Assembly (NCBI RefSeq): GCF_002897375.1
Contig: NZ_BFAG01000003.1
Location: 62,001-126,000 of the forward strand
Source: Deinococcus aerius
Lineage (GTDB): Bacteria > Deinococcota > Deinococci > Deinococcales > Deinococcaceae
Direction of reading: 5' to 3'
DNA: 64,000 nt
In this document: positions 61,336-64,000 of the stretch, piece after piece
How positions within the stretch are numbered: the stretch's first letter is position 1
Layout of the letters: every line of letters begins with the position of its first letter
Translations under genes and position numbers: made by a program
The notes under the pieces: model-generated
What the model was told of the DNA's origin: nothing
The model's input: only the letters and a program-made list of their open reading frames with translations
The model's database searches: none

Positions 61336-64000
<2,665 letters not shown>

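Overview
The window is high-GC (roughly 70%) bacterial chromosome and fits Deinococcus or a close relative. Reasons: an alpha-aminoadipate-route homocitrate synthase, a System I cytochrome c maturation cluster, many GTG/TTG starts, tightly overlapping operons, and above all about twenty genes whose start codon lies 5-7 bases after a TANNNT-like -10 box. That spacing is the leaderless-mRNA arrangement known from Deinococcus. No rRNA, tRNA, CRISPR array, complete insertion sequence or prophage was found.

Layout. 1-2300: the 3' end of ilvD, a 134-bp mobile-looking repeat and four small unknown genes. 2394-12576: cytochrome c maturation in two units, ccdA-ccmA-ccmB, then an LRR protein and a VOC protein, then ccmC-D-E-F-G-H-I followed by a Rieske protein and an acetyltransferase; ccmI is fused to a cytochrome c domain. 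12766-23600: metabolic genes (CitE-like lyase, MaoC dehydratase, MATE exporter, Gfo/Idh oxidoreductase, aldo/keto reductase, homocitrate synthase, PhzF-like protein with a BenE transporter, class V aminotransferase). 23660-31450: transglutaminase-like protein, DUF255 protein, S41 peptidase, rpiA-bcp, deoC-maf, OsmC. 31468-36933: aroE with two sensor kinases. 37187-43030: phoH interrupted by an intein, ybeY, dgkA, a CorC-like protein behind a structured leader, cdd and a broken vapBC pair. 43066-49419: a broken secreted protein gene, aceA, HAD hydrolase, nrnA-like phosphoesterase, degV and a serine hydrolase. 49675-57496: a large membrane Fe-S oxidoreductase with a repetitive tail, a winged-helix regulator with its own palindrome, a lipoprotein, histidinol phosphatase, and a MoxR-type ATPase paired with a VWA/metallopeptidase-like protein. 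57545-64000: an F420-reductase-like protein, nudC, an LRV repeat protein, a Nudix hydrolase and uvrD carrying a second intein.

How it works together. The ccm genes supply heme export, CcmE chaperoning, apocytochrome reduction and ligation; the Rieske protein is a likely respiratory partner. Several genes belong to nucleotide handling or sanitation (deoC, maf, cdd, nudC, Nudix, nrnA) or DNA repair (uvrD). phoH and ybeY form the usual RNA-metabolism neighbourhood.

Most interesting points: two inteins of different chemistry (a class-3-like one in PhoH and a cysteine-type one with a GIY-YIG-like module in UvrD); eight spaced basic-Trp-Pro motifs in the tail of the Fe-S oxidoreductase; three tiny leaderless upstream ORFs that each end on the start codon of the main gene (ATGA/GTGA) and carry its Shine-Dalgarno; a structured, terminator-bearing leader before the CorC-like gene; and dispersed palindromic repeats, one of which is translated as part of CcmA.
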